Below, piece by piece: positions 12,223 through 24,129 of a stretch of 64,000 nt of DNA; position 1 is the first letter of the stretch; every line of letters starts with the position of its first letter. Source of the DNA: Trichobilharzia regenti (lineage: Eukaryota > Platyhelminthes > Trematoda > Strigeidida > Schistosomatidae). The notes under the pieces were generated by a model. The model did no database searches and had not been told where the DNA came from. It saw only the letters and a program-made list of their open reading frames with translations. The stretch spans positions 83,895,168 through 83,959,167 of the forward strand of contig OX235270.1 of the NCBI GenBank assembly GCA_944472135.2, in the 5' to 3' direction. The position numbers and the translations under genes are program-made.

Positions 12223-15200
12223 GTGAGTTAACACAGTGACCATTGCTCGTGAAAGAGCGTAAAAGCAATCATTTTCTATAATGACTGTTAAGTGACTTTT
12301 AACTCATCAAAGGAGAGAAATAGTTTTTTGTAAAAGAATGCTTAGGTTAGTTTCGATGGTTGTTGTGAATTTGTTTCGCCTGTGGTAGATTAAGGCCATT
12401 TCCGACTTCCAACAAGCTAGCGATTTCCTCTGGCGCATTTCAGAACGTGAGACAAGGCCCCTAAGTCTGCCCCAACGATCTACAACGAGCCTGATGTCAA
12501 TACTAGCTAAGCATCGATGGACACTTTCAAGAAGAAATTAAATCTCTGCATACATATACACTGACACTATTCTGTTAAACCGTTATCACAAGTTACCCCT
12601 AGATTTTTTTTATAAAGTCGAGTAATATTAACTCATACAAAGAATAATTGACTGAGATACACATTTTGAAGGAATATTCTCGCATTTACTCATAGCATAT
12701 TAGGTAAAGTTACATTTACTGTGTTCAAACGACTTACAAAAAGTATTGAACAAGTATATCTAGACATGTATTAAAGTTAGTGGATCACATTCAATAGAAA
12801 TTAATTTAAAATCTGTAAATATATAGTCTTTGAAGTGGTCATTTAATCATTTAACTTCATTCACTACTACTCAATGTTATTTTCATCCCCTTCACATTTG
12901 GGATTAGTTTACAGACTCAATCAGCCCAAACTCCTGTAATCACTGGTATCCCCTTGTTTTATTGTTTCCTAACAATCTTGGAGAAAATAACATCACTAAG
13001 TCTGTACACTAGTTCTGTTAAGTACTTTGTAATGGACTTTCGACTAATTCAACACTACAGCGTACCTCAATTCTTTATCAGTCTCATTCAACAGGTGGCT
13101 ACAAGAGAATGCCACGTGACAGGTGCCAGAAAGAATCAGCAACAAGGAACTCTGGCTGGAAACAAACCAACCAAGATCCGACTGTTCAACAAATATGTAG
13201 GAGAAAATGGAGATGGATAGGGCATACTTGGAGGAGGCTGTCGAATGAAATCGCGCCCCACGCCACTGGTCGCGTGGAATCCAAATAGGAAGCGGCAAGT
13301 GGGTCGTTAGTGTGAGGGTGACATGGAGTAGATCGTGCGAAGAGGAGATGAGAGATGGGTAATCGTGGACCTAGCTGAAGAGGACAGCATCAAATAGAAG
13401 AAAGTGGAGATGTGTTATTGAATCACTATGTTCCACCTGGAACTCAAAGGAAGGATAATAATAGTAGACTTTCGTGGTTATTATCGTTTATTGAACCCCA
13501 ACTGTCCACATAATTATCCAATCATGAAGACATTTGTATTCAAGACACGTATATTTGATTTCCTAAACAGATCTAGTTTATGTTACTTCACTTAATAGTG
13601 ATATTTAAATCTATGTATATGAATTTAGAGGCTAGTAATCTTTAGAAATGTATGAATCCCATAAATCTGACTGTCCTTCCAGTTACTAATTTAATTATTA
13701 TATTTCTTGAATAAGTTATCACTTCATGGTTTTTCAAATAAAGAGTAATAATAATTTATGCATTAGAGTAATAGATTTCGAAGTGCATTAATCTATATCA
13801 TAGCTCTCTGAGCCATGTTCTCCTAACACTTCACTTGAAAACTCACCTAACAAGTCGATAAAGCTTTTGTTTTCTATATTATACATACGGCTTTATTGAA
13901 AAATCACACCGTTGACTTTGATAATAAACACTAACTTTAGCGTACTATAATAATATGGATTCCATAGTCATTCAAGAGTTGTTAAATTATTTAATTCTGT
14001 CAGTATAAGTGGTAACATATGGTTTTCCCTTCCAGAATATTTATTCCAGAGATATTATTATCAGTGAGATAAAGGTGTGCCTGGATCGTGCACATTCTGA
14101 GCTTGCACAAGCCAAATCATCTGAGGCGAAATTAAGAGAAGATATTGAATTCTGTATGCGGGAAACTGTAAAGCGAGAACAACAACTACTTGAAAAACAC
14201 AGTACAGTAATGGAGGTTTTACGGAAATCAGAAGCTGAAGAACGCAATAAGCTGCAAAACAATATTAATCGTCTTCAGTCAGAACTAGAAACTGAAAGAC
14301 TTCGCTTTTCTGCTGATTTACAGGATACACTGGAAAAAGCAACAAGAGAAAGAGAAAAACTGGAAGCTGATACTTCACAAAAGCTTTATGAATTGGAATT
14401 ACGCATACATCTTGCAGAAGAAGCGACTCAGTTAGCTAATAAAACCAGAAATGATCACATCAGAGAATTGTCTTCTAAAAATGAACAACTAACTGATTTA
14501 AACTATAAATTAAATGAAGCGGATAAAAAGATTAAGTCACAAATATTACAAATAGAGGATTTACAAAAACAGTTGAAAGCGTCAAAACAGAGACAGTCGC
14601 TACTGGAATCTTCTATAACTCAAAGTGAAGAATCATACAAGTCTCAAAGAACTGAACTAGCTGAAGAAATTAACATTCTGAAGTAAGTTCTTAAACAGTC
14701 TTTTTTCACATAGACTCTTAATATGGGTAAATTTATTAAGCGTTCTGAGTTACTGACCGAATTCTGAAATATTTTGTATGACTCGAACAACTGAAAATCT
14801 CTTCAGGTATCCTTCTTTATCACTGTATTTATCTTAATGTTTCAGATCCTTTTTGATAGTTTGTCTATCCGGCATTTCGACTCTGATGTACTTTCCAGGG
14901 AAAAACGCCAGTCATATTCGACAAAAGGTTTTGACCTTAAGGACATAAGTCAATCAATGAGAGTATAAGTCTAAATTGAGTAGGATTACTCAGAAATATG
15001 TTACCCATACAATACTGTCTCAACTACTGCTTAAATAGAAGAATTGTTTGAATGCTATTTTAGAATTGACGCATTACTGGACTGCGTAGCTAATAGTTCT
15101 TTTGAAAACAGTAACTAAATCGGGTTTTGGTTGATCTTGAACTTCGAAATTTAGTGGTTTTAACTGACACTCAAAACTTGTCAGAATATCTCAGAGTTAT

Positions 15201-18200
15201 TTTTTTCCCTAAGTCTTTTATCTTCCATTATGTGGTGGTTGAAGTGTCATATATGCTAATTACTTAATCAACTAAGTTGATGTAATTTCGTCCAGATTCT
15301 AGTCTAGATACCGTTGTAAGGGTAAGTCGCGATAGGCAGTACTCGAGTTCGATCTTTCCTAAATTCCTCCTCCCCAGGGTGAAGAGATAGTATATCTGGC
15401 TTGCCGTTCGTTTGAGGGAAACACCTTACTGCCGCTACATCCCTATTCGCCAACAGGACGATTTTGCTCTGAGATGTCCAACATTGTGTGAATGACTTAC
15501 ACTATGATGGTAGCTGATTCTGTTTTAGCCGCTATCCAGATGACTTCTGTGGCACAGCGGATCACTGAGGATATTCCTTCCGACCAGTGTAGCTCGTTGG
15601 GTTATTGTGGTTCGCAAGTCTGGCCACTACGTCGAAGTAGCAACTATTGGGGAATTTGCATGCATTTTTATCATTAAACTATGGCTTTCTCACAAATGCT
15701 GAAAGCTGTTTCATGATCATGTTAGAGACAGTCATCTGAAGAGGTTTCACCCAATAGTCGGCTGCAGATGTTACTCCGCGAGTCCCACTCACCTACGGGA
15801 AAAGCAATCATCAGCTTCGTCTAGTGATGTCTTGAGTGTCTCATGGATTTTCATACTACTTGTGATGAGCATCTCTATTCTGGAAGGTTTACAAGCATGT
15901 TCTCCATTTTCATATTGTTTGATGTGCACTTTAAGTAATAAATATTTCCAATGGTTAGGTGTAGAGTTTTGAGTAGTAGGGTTAAATCAAAAGATGAATT
16001 TTAAATCCCCATCACCTGCGGTAACCCCACATCATCATCATCATCGGGTGTGTAGTCTAGTTGGCCTTTTGTATCTGTACACATGACTTTTTCAATCTTT
16101 TAACACACCTCTATATATGCATACCTTTTCTTCTTACTTTTTATGACTTTTTTTTATCTAATATTCACCAGTCGTATTGATGTTAAGTTTTGATCTGTAC
16201 TAACCGAGACAACTTTCCAATAGTTTTATGTCCTATGGTAACGATGCTTGAGTGCGCCGAACACCAGTAAATGGCATCACTCCAAGAGCTTCATAGGATT
16301 ATAAGCTTTGCTGAAATCAAGAGCTATTACAGTAAATAGTTTAACATCAATAATGATAGCATTAAAAAGCAGAGTAAGACGAAAATAACACATCTGACTT
16401 AGTTATTCTGAAACCTGACAAAGCATCTAGTGTAGTTGTAATGGACGGAAGTGATTATAAAACAAAAATGTTAAAACATCCTTAATGAAAAAAGCAAATT
16501 CATAACAGATGTTCCTTCTGATGATATCAGAAAATTGGAAGGAAAAGTAACTTCCCACTTAGTAAAGTTTTGTGGCATGAAAGCTATCGATAAACAAGAG
16601 TTTAATTCCTTGAAACCCATGGAATCTGACTTTCCAAACCTTTATGGATTAGCCAACATTTATAAGGTTGAAAATCCATTACGTCCATTTCTTTCAATGT
16701 GTAACTCTCCTACACATAAATCAGCAAAATGGTTAACCGATGTTTTAAGTCCAGTACGCAATGAATTATGTAAGTTTACTTTGAAAGATACATTTGACCT
16801 TGTTGACTGTCCTGCAGATAAACATAAAAGATAGGAAAATGTATTCATTTGATGTTAATTTTTTGTCTACTAATATACCTTTGATTAAGACTGCTGATAT
16901 TCTTTGTGACTATATATCTTCTAGTTGTTTTTCATTTCCTTTTCCTTATTTCAAAGATTTATTACTATTATGTACTGACGACATCCATTTCGTGTTTGAA
17001 GGTGAACATTTTTGACAAGTGGATGGTTTTGCTATAGGGACCATTGTTAGCGGACGTTTACATGTCTTATGTTGAGGACTTGTCCTTTGATTTAATTTCT
17101 AAATAACCCTTCTATAGGAGATATGTAGTTGATATCATTTTGATACGTGACGATCATGAAGATGCGAGTCGTCTATTAGATGGATCTAACTCTGTACAGA
17201 ATCATGTAAGTCTTACATGCGAGGAAGAAAGTCGCAACCAGCTTGCATTTTTAGACATACTACTGAGTCGAAGAGATGGTAGTGCAATAAGACGATCAAT
17301 CTACAGAAAGCTCACTTGGACAGGACAATACCTTAATTTCCACAGTTTCTGTCCATTACAGTATAAGAGAGGCTTAGTGAAATCTCTATTCAAGAGGATT
17401 CAATGTATTTGCACAGCTGATGTTATAGAGAAGGAAAGTTAAATAATGATGGATACTCTTGTTGAAAATGGATATCTTTTAAAAAAATGTAAATAGGTGT
17501 AGAAGTCAATTAGTCCTTAAACCTACAACCTATACCGCTCCTAAGAAAATGTCTTCATCAAATTACCATATAACGGGGAAATAAACAGTAGGAATTTAAG
17601 ACAAAGGTTGAGTTCGGTCATCCGTAGAACCTATTATGCAGCCCGGCTTGCAATTATTGAAAAAGCCAGAGATATGTTCCACTACAAACCTCAAAAGTGC
17701 ACAAGTGACTATGTCACATCCCACACAATTTAGCAATTTTCGTGTGTGTGTGTGTGTGTGTGCGTGTGGACACACATACATAGGAAGGAGTAATCGTGCT
17801 TTACACGTGAGGGTAGGAGAGCATATCCCGAAATGACTACAAAAACAAATGAATTGTGGAAAACCAATAGACGCAGGTGTCAGACTACCAACTTCGTCTA
17901 TAGCTAAATATCTAATCTAGATGATGTTAACTCAATCTTTAGGCCAATTTATAAAAATGGTCAAGGGCGCTTATTGAAATACGCAGAGGCTATAGCTATT
18001 CATAAACGTAGCCCCCCCCTGTGTACTCAAAAACAGTTCATTATTACCTTTAACCTACCTTGGTGATCCTTAATTGATTGGATTACCAAACGTTGTGTTA
18101 GTCATTCTTAAATCCTTTTTTTCTCACTTTGTTTAATTTAATTGCCCTTTATTTTTTTTCATATATATCGACTTGGCAAGTAAATGTGTGATCAGATTGT

Positions 18201-19368
18201 TCGAAATGTATAGCGTAAATACATCATATTTTTCAGATAATCTCCGTCTTCTAATAACACTATCCAAATTTATAAAACGGATTAATTGTTTTAAATTTTT
18301 GAAAGTAAAACTGACAATCTTAAATTCATAATTACCTGTATATTGTTGTCACTCGTTTTGCTTGTTTTACACCTTGATTTGTTTAGGGCTAAATTGGAAC
18401 ATTATGAACAGGAGATGGTGTCGACGACAACAAAACACGAAGAGACAGTCAATTCACTAAAATCTGAAAACCAAAGACTACTTGATTCCATTGGTCAAGA
18501 AAAACAACAAACACAAAAAGCAGTCGATATGTGGAAAGAAGAAAAGGCGAAATGTCAACATGCTGAGAGTAAGTGGCGTTCAGCTGAAAATGAGGTTGCA
18601 CGTCTTAGTAATGACTTAAAGCAAGCCTTAATAAAACCTGAAGTGAATAAACAAGAAATTGTACACTGTAAACATAAAGATATAATCAATCAAATTGATT
18701 ATCTACAAGATACTTGTGATAGGCTGGAAAATGAAAATTCACGTCTAAAGTACACTATAAATATTATGTCAGAACAGGCGAAACAAGTTGCCCAGTTGAC
18801 ACCTGAAATGACAACAAGAACAGATGATAAGTGTATTCAACAGGATGAAGCAAAAGTGAATTTTAAACTATTGGCTGCTGTTAAACAAATCCATCAACTA
18901 GCATTAGAAAAGAAGGCATTAATTGAGTTAAGCAATCGACTTCAAGCAAAACTGAGACAGTTGACAGGGCAAAAAATGTGTTGTACACACAATGAACAAG
19001 TGAATACAAGTGTTCCAGTGAAAAATCAAGCTGTATCACTGTCCAATGACGGAAGTGGAAAAGTTTTACAAACCTCAACAATCAATAAACATCCAGTCGA
19101 CTCTGATAACAATTATGCAACCAACAAAATTGTATCGAAAGATAAACTAACTGAGAATATCGTTGACATTGAACAAACCGGAAATGTGAATGACATAGAC
19201 TCTTCCTCCGGAATAACAGGAAAAGGCTCGATATCTACTGTTTTCAGGTTATTAGATGAAGCAGCTTCACTAGGCAGTGGTAATGAATGTGACATTTTAC
19301 ACGGGAATGGCTTATTTGTGCATGGAATGCAAAAGAGGATAACCACCTCCAAACCGAAACTAAGGTAA
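12014..19368 (+). CDS. Coiled-coil protein, last three exons of a longer gene
   Basis: Three exons join in phase: about 12014-12222 (ending phase 0 at GTGAGT), 14036-14682 (after CTTCCAG, ending phase 2 at GTAAGT) and 18387-19368 (after TTTAG, ending TAA). The joined product is about 610 residues. It is rich in Glu, Lys and Gln with heptad-like Leu/Ile spacing through most of its length, typical of a long coiled coil. The last about 120 residues are Ser/Asn/Asp-rich and probably disordered. Near residue 200 of the last exon is LLAAVKQIHQLALEKKALI with NRLQAKLRQL, a motif that recalls the C-terminal part of CCDC57-like centrosomal or ciliary proteins; that assignment is weak. The 5' exon boundary at 12014 is a guess (acceptor gtactag); the start codon lies upstream and was not found. 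Intron 2 carries a PLE-1 insertion on the same strand. AATAAA signals lie at 19490 and 19610. Confidence 0.75.
12223..14035 (+). other. Intron of coiled-coil gene
   Basis: It starts GTGAGT and ends TTCCCTTCCAG. It contains a short 3'-terminal LINE-A fragment near 13085-13480. The rest is AT-rich and unrecognised. Confidence 0.65.
13085..13480 (+). mobile_element. LINE-A 3'-terminal fragment
   Basis: Frames encode the LINE-A C-terminus (KYVGENGDG and neighbouring pieces equivalent to the RRKWRWIGHT block) followed by the LINE-A 3' end (ctatgttccacctggaact and a TAA-rich tail). It is severely 5'-truncated and sits in an intron of the coiled-coil gene. Confidence 0.75.
14036..14682 (+). CDS. 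Coiled-coil gene, exon (n-1)
   Basis: 647 bp, in frame from NIYSRDIIISEIKVCLDRAH to AEEINILK. It enters in phase 0 after CTTCCAG and leaves in phase 2 at GTAAGT (14683). The whole exon reads as coiled coil with long runs of charged heptads and no stop, which supports purifying selection. Confidence 0.85.
14683..16394 (+). other. Intron sequence, no recognised element
   Basis: First part of the 3.7-kb intron. A possible tRNA-like B box (gagttcgatc) lies near 15346-15355 and a CAT trinucleotide run near 16027-16044. No gene or complete element was recognised. Confidence 0.45.
16395..18265 (+). mobile_element. PLE-1 copy, nearly full RT to GIY-YIG, pseudogenised
   Basis: Penelope-like protein blocks appear in order on the plus strand. 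The N-terminal RT block is at about 16395-16480 (VILKPDKASSVVVMDGSDY). The next (16535-16834) has YGLANIYKVENPLRPFLSMC. The LSTNIPL block is at 16838-17015. The post-YVDD block is at 17140-17442 (LAFLDILLSRRDGSAIRRS). The GIY-YIG start (HTYIGRSNRALHVRVGEHIP) is at about 17770-17836. The C-terminal block ends at about 18066 (AIAIHKRSPPLCTQKQFIIT). Frameshifts and stops interrupt it repeatedly. A GT run (17740-17764) sits just upstream of the GIY-YIG motif. The terminal repeat near 18180-18265 matches the inverted ends of the PLE-1 copy at 49586-50153. Confidence 0.85.
18387..19368 (+). CDS. Coiled-coil gene, terminal exon
   Basis: The first G completes the lysine codon split across the intron; the frame then runs from AKLEHYEQEMVSTTTKHEE to KRITTSKPKLR and TAA. 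The first about 210 residues are coiled coil; the rest is polar and of low complexity. A splice-donor-like AAG|GTAACA overlaps the stop, so a further exon used in some transcripts cannot be excluded. Confidence 0.85.
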
Positions 19369-19867
19369 CATTTTGCCGGTGTAAATGCATTTTCACTTAA
19401 AATGTAGCTGTCATCTAACAACTAACACTTCTACAAACTACTGTGATTACTACTAAGGGTGTTTTAAAAAAAAACACTTGACTTATCAATAAACTGTATA
19501 TAACTGGGAGTGAGACAGTGATGAAATTAACTAGTGAGATGTGAGTGTACACTAGTTTTGTTATTATTATTACTATTATCATTATTGCTTTCCTCTCTAC
19601 TTCTTCAGCAATAAATTTCAGTGTCTTGTTTTAATCAATTTCATTATCTTCTGTAATTCTACTAGAGTTTACAAAATATTTTTTAAAATGTACTTACATG
19701 CAATCCCCTCGAGAAACTTCCCTTTTTTGTGAAAAAAAAATTAATATTGTCTGAGGAATGGGGTTTATTGTTGATTAAATATTATATAGACACAACCTCG
19801 TTGCTTTTCGCCTTGGTATATTTAACGTGTATTAGCAATTCAGTAAACATACTATGATTGCTGCCGG
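19369..19867 (+). other. 3' UTR and flank of coiled-coil gene
   Basis: Candidate polyadenylation signals AATAAA lie at 19490 and 19610. A TTATTA-rich stretch lies near 19560-19590. No other feature seen. Confidence 0.5.
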
Positions 19868-20075
19868 TTTATTTATTGTCTATCAGATGGCTGGATGCAA
19901 TCGGCCACTGGGAGCCTTCGACCTAGGTTTCGTGCTAGTTGGCACTCACCAGTTAACAAGGCGTAACTGAAACCTTGGAGGAACTCATGTCCCTTTTGAG
20001 ATTCGAACCAGTGCCGACTGCAATCAGCGATGTTACTACTGAGCTATTCGCGCTCGCGATTGACCTCCTGTAGGG
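19868..20075 (-). mobile_element. SINE-4 (tRNA-headed, TAGCTCAGTAG A box)
   Basis: The reverse complement has a tRNA-like head with A box tagctcagtag and B box ggttcgaatctc in normal spacing (about 19995-20060). A short body down to about 19868 follows. A single copy in the window, so the boundaries are approximate. It is not a functional tRNA: no clear acceptor-stem pairing was found. Confidence 0.55.
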
Positions 20076-20089
20076 TTGTATTGAATATT

Positions 20090-20342
20090 TTTGATTGGAC
20101 CACTAGCAACTAGTGTGATGTGTCTAGTCCTTTCTTTGGTGCAGACTGAATTCTATCAGTCACAAGGACCAAGGCTTCCTCCCGATCGCCTCCAACTATC
20201 TAATATCATCAGATCAATGTGCACCGTGATAGCGAGCTACCTAGAATGGTGGCCACATTACAAACCTAACTGATCAAATTCAGTCTGCACCAAAGAAAGG
20301 AATAGACACATCATACTAGTCACTGGTTAGTGTCCAATCAAA
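20090..20342. mobile_element. Foldback/MITE-like element with ~70-bp terminal inverted repeats
   Basis: The left arm 20090-20158 starts tttgattggac and contains cctttctttggtgcagactg. Its inverted copy is at 20271-20343 with about 85-90 percent identity by eye. The interior is about 110 bp. No ORF of transposase type is present. It abuts SINE-4. Confidence 0.6.
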
Positions 20343-20569
20343 GTACTTATTGTTTAATATGTCAACTGGACGTAATGCATGAACTGTGTACTCACACCGC
20401 CAACTAAAACAATTTAGGTTACATATCAACGGAAGGTGACTTAAGTGCATAAATAAATTACTGATTCTTCTGTAGTAATTATTTGAATTCGGATCATGCT
20501 TTAGTGTATTCGGTTTGATTGGTGATCATGAACGTCATTCTAAACAGGCTGACATACGCAGATCGGTTG

Positions 20570-20700
20570 CATCTGTCACGAATTACTCACTGTGATATGA
20601 TTATGAGCATTAAATTATGCTCCAAACGTCATCCAGTCATTAATACTGTATCACTGTATAATATATCAAATAAACTTGTCTAATGTGGAAAGTATTTGTG
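20570..20700 (+). mobile_element. PLE-2 terminal repeat fragment
   Basis: Matches the PLE-2 terminal repeats at 55051-55160 (same strand) and 35870-35986 (opposite strand): tgatatgattatgagc, a loop, gctccaaacgtc, then cactgtataatatatcaa. No coding part is attached. Confidence 0.65.
20584..20640 (+). ncRNA. Hammerhead-like fold in PLE-2 terminal repeat
   Basis: The sequence TGATATGATTAT precedes a hairpin GAGC/GCTC, then CAAACGTC. This is the least well-paired copy of the shared fold (stem I only partly paired; CAAA instead of GAAA). See the copies at 24188, 35934 and 55051. Confidence 0.35.
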
Positions 20701-20954
20701 TGACAAACGTCCTGGGCTGAATCCAGTTACAAAATATTGCGAATTGTAAGAGAATGATGGTGATTAGCCATCTGATAGTTATACAATGATAAGCCTTTTC
20801 ACGGTTTTAAAGGTGTCAGACGAGTGAGTGACTAGTATTGAGTAGTATGCATTGAAGCAGAGATGGTGAGATCTCAGTGAACAGTTCATCATGAAACAAT
20901 CAATATTTGAAATGAAGTAAGTGTAGTCATGTATTGAGGAAAGAGATAATGCCA

Positions 20955-22147
20955 CTAATAGAATAGTATAAATAGAAAATTCGATAGTATGGAAAGAATA
21001 CTAGAATGAAGGGTATTCATTATAAAGCATTGTGGTTGAAACTGTTGACGTTGAAACTGACGTTTCGAGCACAATTTCTTGTTCATAATTCTATCAAGGT
21101 ACTTACACAACTTCCTAACTTCGTCTATATAATTGCATAATTTTTCATCGCTTCGTTTGATTGGTAGTAGTATTTTCCATATTTCCTGCATGAGTGATGA
21201 GTCATTCACATTTCACGTGATGGGTGTAGACTCCCTTAACAAAGATTCAGTAATCAACCTTTCTCTATCTCCACATAAATATATTACTTCTTAGAATCTA
21301 TATCCTCTCCCACCCATCCTATTGTGTGGTTGTGTGTTAATGCATTCATTGCAATTGCTCAGCTTTCTTTTAAATTACTTATCTTCCCGGGGTCAATCAT
21401 TCTTCCCTTAGCTAAATTCTTATGTTTCGACATACTGACTACCCCCAACCTACTAGTTTGACCTACGTAGTTGACCTTACCCACAGTCATTGCAGGGTAT
21501 TTTGTGAATTATATTATTTTGTCTAATTGGGTCAACTGACAGTGTCCTTTAGCCTACAGAGCTTGTCCCTGAGTGAGTTTGTAGGTTTGAATGACACCCT
21601 AATTCCTGCTTTATTTAGAATCCTACCTAGGGTTTCAGATGTCCCTTCCTTATATGGTATAACAGTGGGTGACTTATATTCTCTCCTGTTTATGTTATTA
21701 TTACTAGTTCCACAATTATTTTTATTTTGTTTTTGGCCTTTACTAATCTTCCTAATGAATTTTATAGGATAGTTATTCAACACCAACGCTACTTCCATCT
21801 GTTTTATTCCATCATCTAGGTCTTTTTTTGTGCTACTTAGTGCTATGGCTCGGTTTGTTAGACACTTAACTAAGCCTGCCTTAACAGTTAAAGGATGAGA
21901 CGAATTAAAGTCTGAATATCTATTAGAATGCGTTGGTTTTCTGTAAACACTAGTGTGTAGTTTGCCTTCTTCTATTCGTTTTATCTTACAATCTAACATA
22001 ACTAATTCTCCTTGTTCATTTTCTGATTCGAATGTGAATTTTATTCCCTCCACTCTACCACAGTGCACATGTTCTGTTCTTATATCTGAATTCGCAATCA
22101 GACCATCCAATAAGTATGATAGTTTGGGTAGCTTTAAACCTCACTAA
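20955..22147 (-). mobile_element. PLE-2 copy, 3' half of RT plus GIY-YIG, minus strand
   Basis: Minus-strand frame 21532-22110 encodes the post-YVDD RT block (FESENEQGELVMLDCKIKR, TSVYRKPTHSNRYSDFNSSH) and linker (RILNKAGIRVSFKPTNSLRD). The GIY-YIG region follows in broken frames at 21180-21530 (CNDCG, then GRINDP-like and NALTHNHTIGW blocks). The last block is at 20955-21209 (LMQEIWKILLPIKRSDEKL). The RT catalytic YVDD and everything N-terminal to it are missing. The terminal repeat with the hammerhead-like fold lies at 21054-21105. Confidence 0.85.
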
Positions 22148-22165
22148 CAGAGCTAGAAACATTAT

Positions 22166-22980
22166 AACAGATGATAATCATATGGAGAACGAGATATCCA
22201 ATATAAAAAATTTTTTTGATTGGAAATGGTTATCTGAAATAGCTGCTAAATAATATTATCAATAAAAAGGACTACAAAGGAAAACAGAAAATTGAAAAAT
22301 CTTGGCTATCGACAATAGTCATTCCATATCGAAAGAACACGCCTAAACAACTTCAAACAGTAATATAATTGCTTCAAATAATATTAAGGTCTATTTTAAG
22401 GCCTCTAATTCTCTAGAGAAAGCGCTGGTGAATGTCAAAGATATGGTTCCCAAAATGACACAAAACAACTGTGTCTATAGGATAAAGTGTTCAGAATGTG
22501 AAGTCCGCTATATGAGGGAGAGCAGTAGACAGGTGAAGATCACAGTGAATGAACACAGACGTCCACCTAGAAATGAGGTAGAATTAAAAAGTCTAGAGAA
22601 AAAATCGGCTATAACAATGCATGCGATAGACAGCGGACATAAGATTGATTTCGACAATGTCGGAATTCTAGGAAGAGGATTTCATTCACATAAAGAAAGG
22701 TTGACCTGTGAAGCCTTGCACATTTTAACCATTTCAAATGCAACAAATAGGAAAGAAGGGATAGAAATATGATAAACTCTAATGAAGCAAGACAGATGCA
22801 AGAAACAACAAAAATCTTTATGAACCTCCATGACCTTTAAAAATGTATTATCACGTTTATCACAAGTAAATTGACGTGTTTTCCATATGACAAATAACAT
22901 AAACTCATACAAACAAATATGCATAGACAATTCGACACTAGTCATTACAGGTATGCGATGACTGTCTACATTTTTCTATT
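22166..22980 (+). mobile_element. PLE-3 3' part, left arm of large inverted repeat
   Basis: A plus-strand frame (22428-22772) encodes the linker and GIY-YIG region (NNCVYRIKCSECEVRYMRES, AITMHAIDSGHKIDFDNVGI), ending RKEGIEI. Upstream, 22200-22420 is the degraded end of the RT linker. The whole arm is repeated in reverse at 23035-23848 across a 54-bp spacer (22981-23034). The GIY-YIG Tyr-Ile-Gly is altered to YMRE, so an active nuclease is unlikely. Confidence 0.8.
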
Positions 22981-23034
22981 AAATTAATTAAAGTCAATCC
23001 TTCTGAAGGTTACTTGTCGGTTGACATTTGTAAC

Positions 23035-23848
23035 AATAGAAAAATGTAGACAGTCATCGCATACCTGTAATGACTAGTGTCGAATTGTCTATGCATATTT
23101 GTTTGTATGAGTTTATGTTATTTGTCATATGGAAAACACGTCAATTTACTTGTGATAAACGTGATAATACATTTTTAAAGGTCATGGAGGTTCATAAAGA
23201 TTTTTGTTGTTTCTTGCATCTGTCTTGCTTCATTAGAGTTTATCATATTTCTATCCCTTCTTTCCTCTTTGTTGCATTTGAAGTGGTTAAAATGTGCAAG
23301 GCTTCACAGGTCAACCTTTCTTTATGTGAATGAAATCCTCTTCCTAGAATTCCGACATTGTCGAAATCAATCTTATGTCCGCTGTCTATCGCATGCATTG
23401 TTATAGCCGATTTTTTCTCTAGACTTTTTAATTCTACCTCATTTCTAGGTGGACGTCTGTGTTCATTCACTGTGATCTTCACCTGTCTACTGCTCTCCCT
23501 CATATAGCGGACTTCACATTCTGAACACTTTATCCTATAGACACAGTTGTTTTGTGTCATTTTGGGAACCATGTCTTTGACATTCACCAGCGCTTTCTCT
23601 AGAGAATTAGAGGCCTTAAAATAGACCTTAATATTATTTGAAGCAAGTGCTGTTTGAAGTTGTTTAGGCGTGTTCTTTCGACATGGAATGACTATCGTCG
23701 ATAGCCAAGATTTTCCAATTTTCTGTTTTCCTTTGTAGTCCTTTTTATTGATAATATTATTTAGCAGCCATTTCAGATAACCATTTCCAATCAAAAAAAG
23801 TTTTTATATTGGATATCTCGTTCTCCATATCATCATTATCTTTTATAT
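23035..23848 (-). mobile_element. PLE-3 3' part, right arm of large inverted repeat
   Basis: The minus-strand frame 23243-23794 (183 codons) encodes the same protein as the left arm with a longer open N-terminal part (KWLLNNIINKKDYKGKQKIG). Only a few differences are visible (ISNATNR against TSNATKR), so duplication is recent. Here the frame upstream of NVKDMVPKM is intact, while the left arm carries a frameshift. Confidence 0.8.
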
Positions 23849-24129
23849 TTCTTATATTTCATCACTTATTTCCAACTGTGTATACTGTCCAAATAAAATT
23901 AGGATATCAAAAGTGTTGAAATGCCTCAAATGTCAACGAGAGCATATGAAATAATCTGCTTAAAGCTAAGACATGGTTGTTAAGTAGTTGAAAGAAAAAC
24001 AAGGGAGTAGATAACCTTCTAGTGCCAGTTAATTTTAATACGCATACAGAAACACTCTGCTGATACTCCGAAAAGCTAAAAAGAACACATAGTCATAGTG
24101 ATATATGTGTAAAACTTGGGCACTGTGGT

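Noticed and set aside
22682..23333. Two identical 87-codon frames (22682-22945 minus, 23070-23333 plus)
   Set aside because: They are antisense shadows of the PLE-3 nuclease ORF in each arm of the inverted repeat, so their identity only reflects the palindrome.
22166..23848. CRISPR array or prokaryotic origin
   Set aside because: The repeats are two long inverted PLE arms, not short direct repeats with spacers. The window is plainly eukaryotic with spliced genes.
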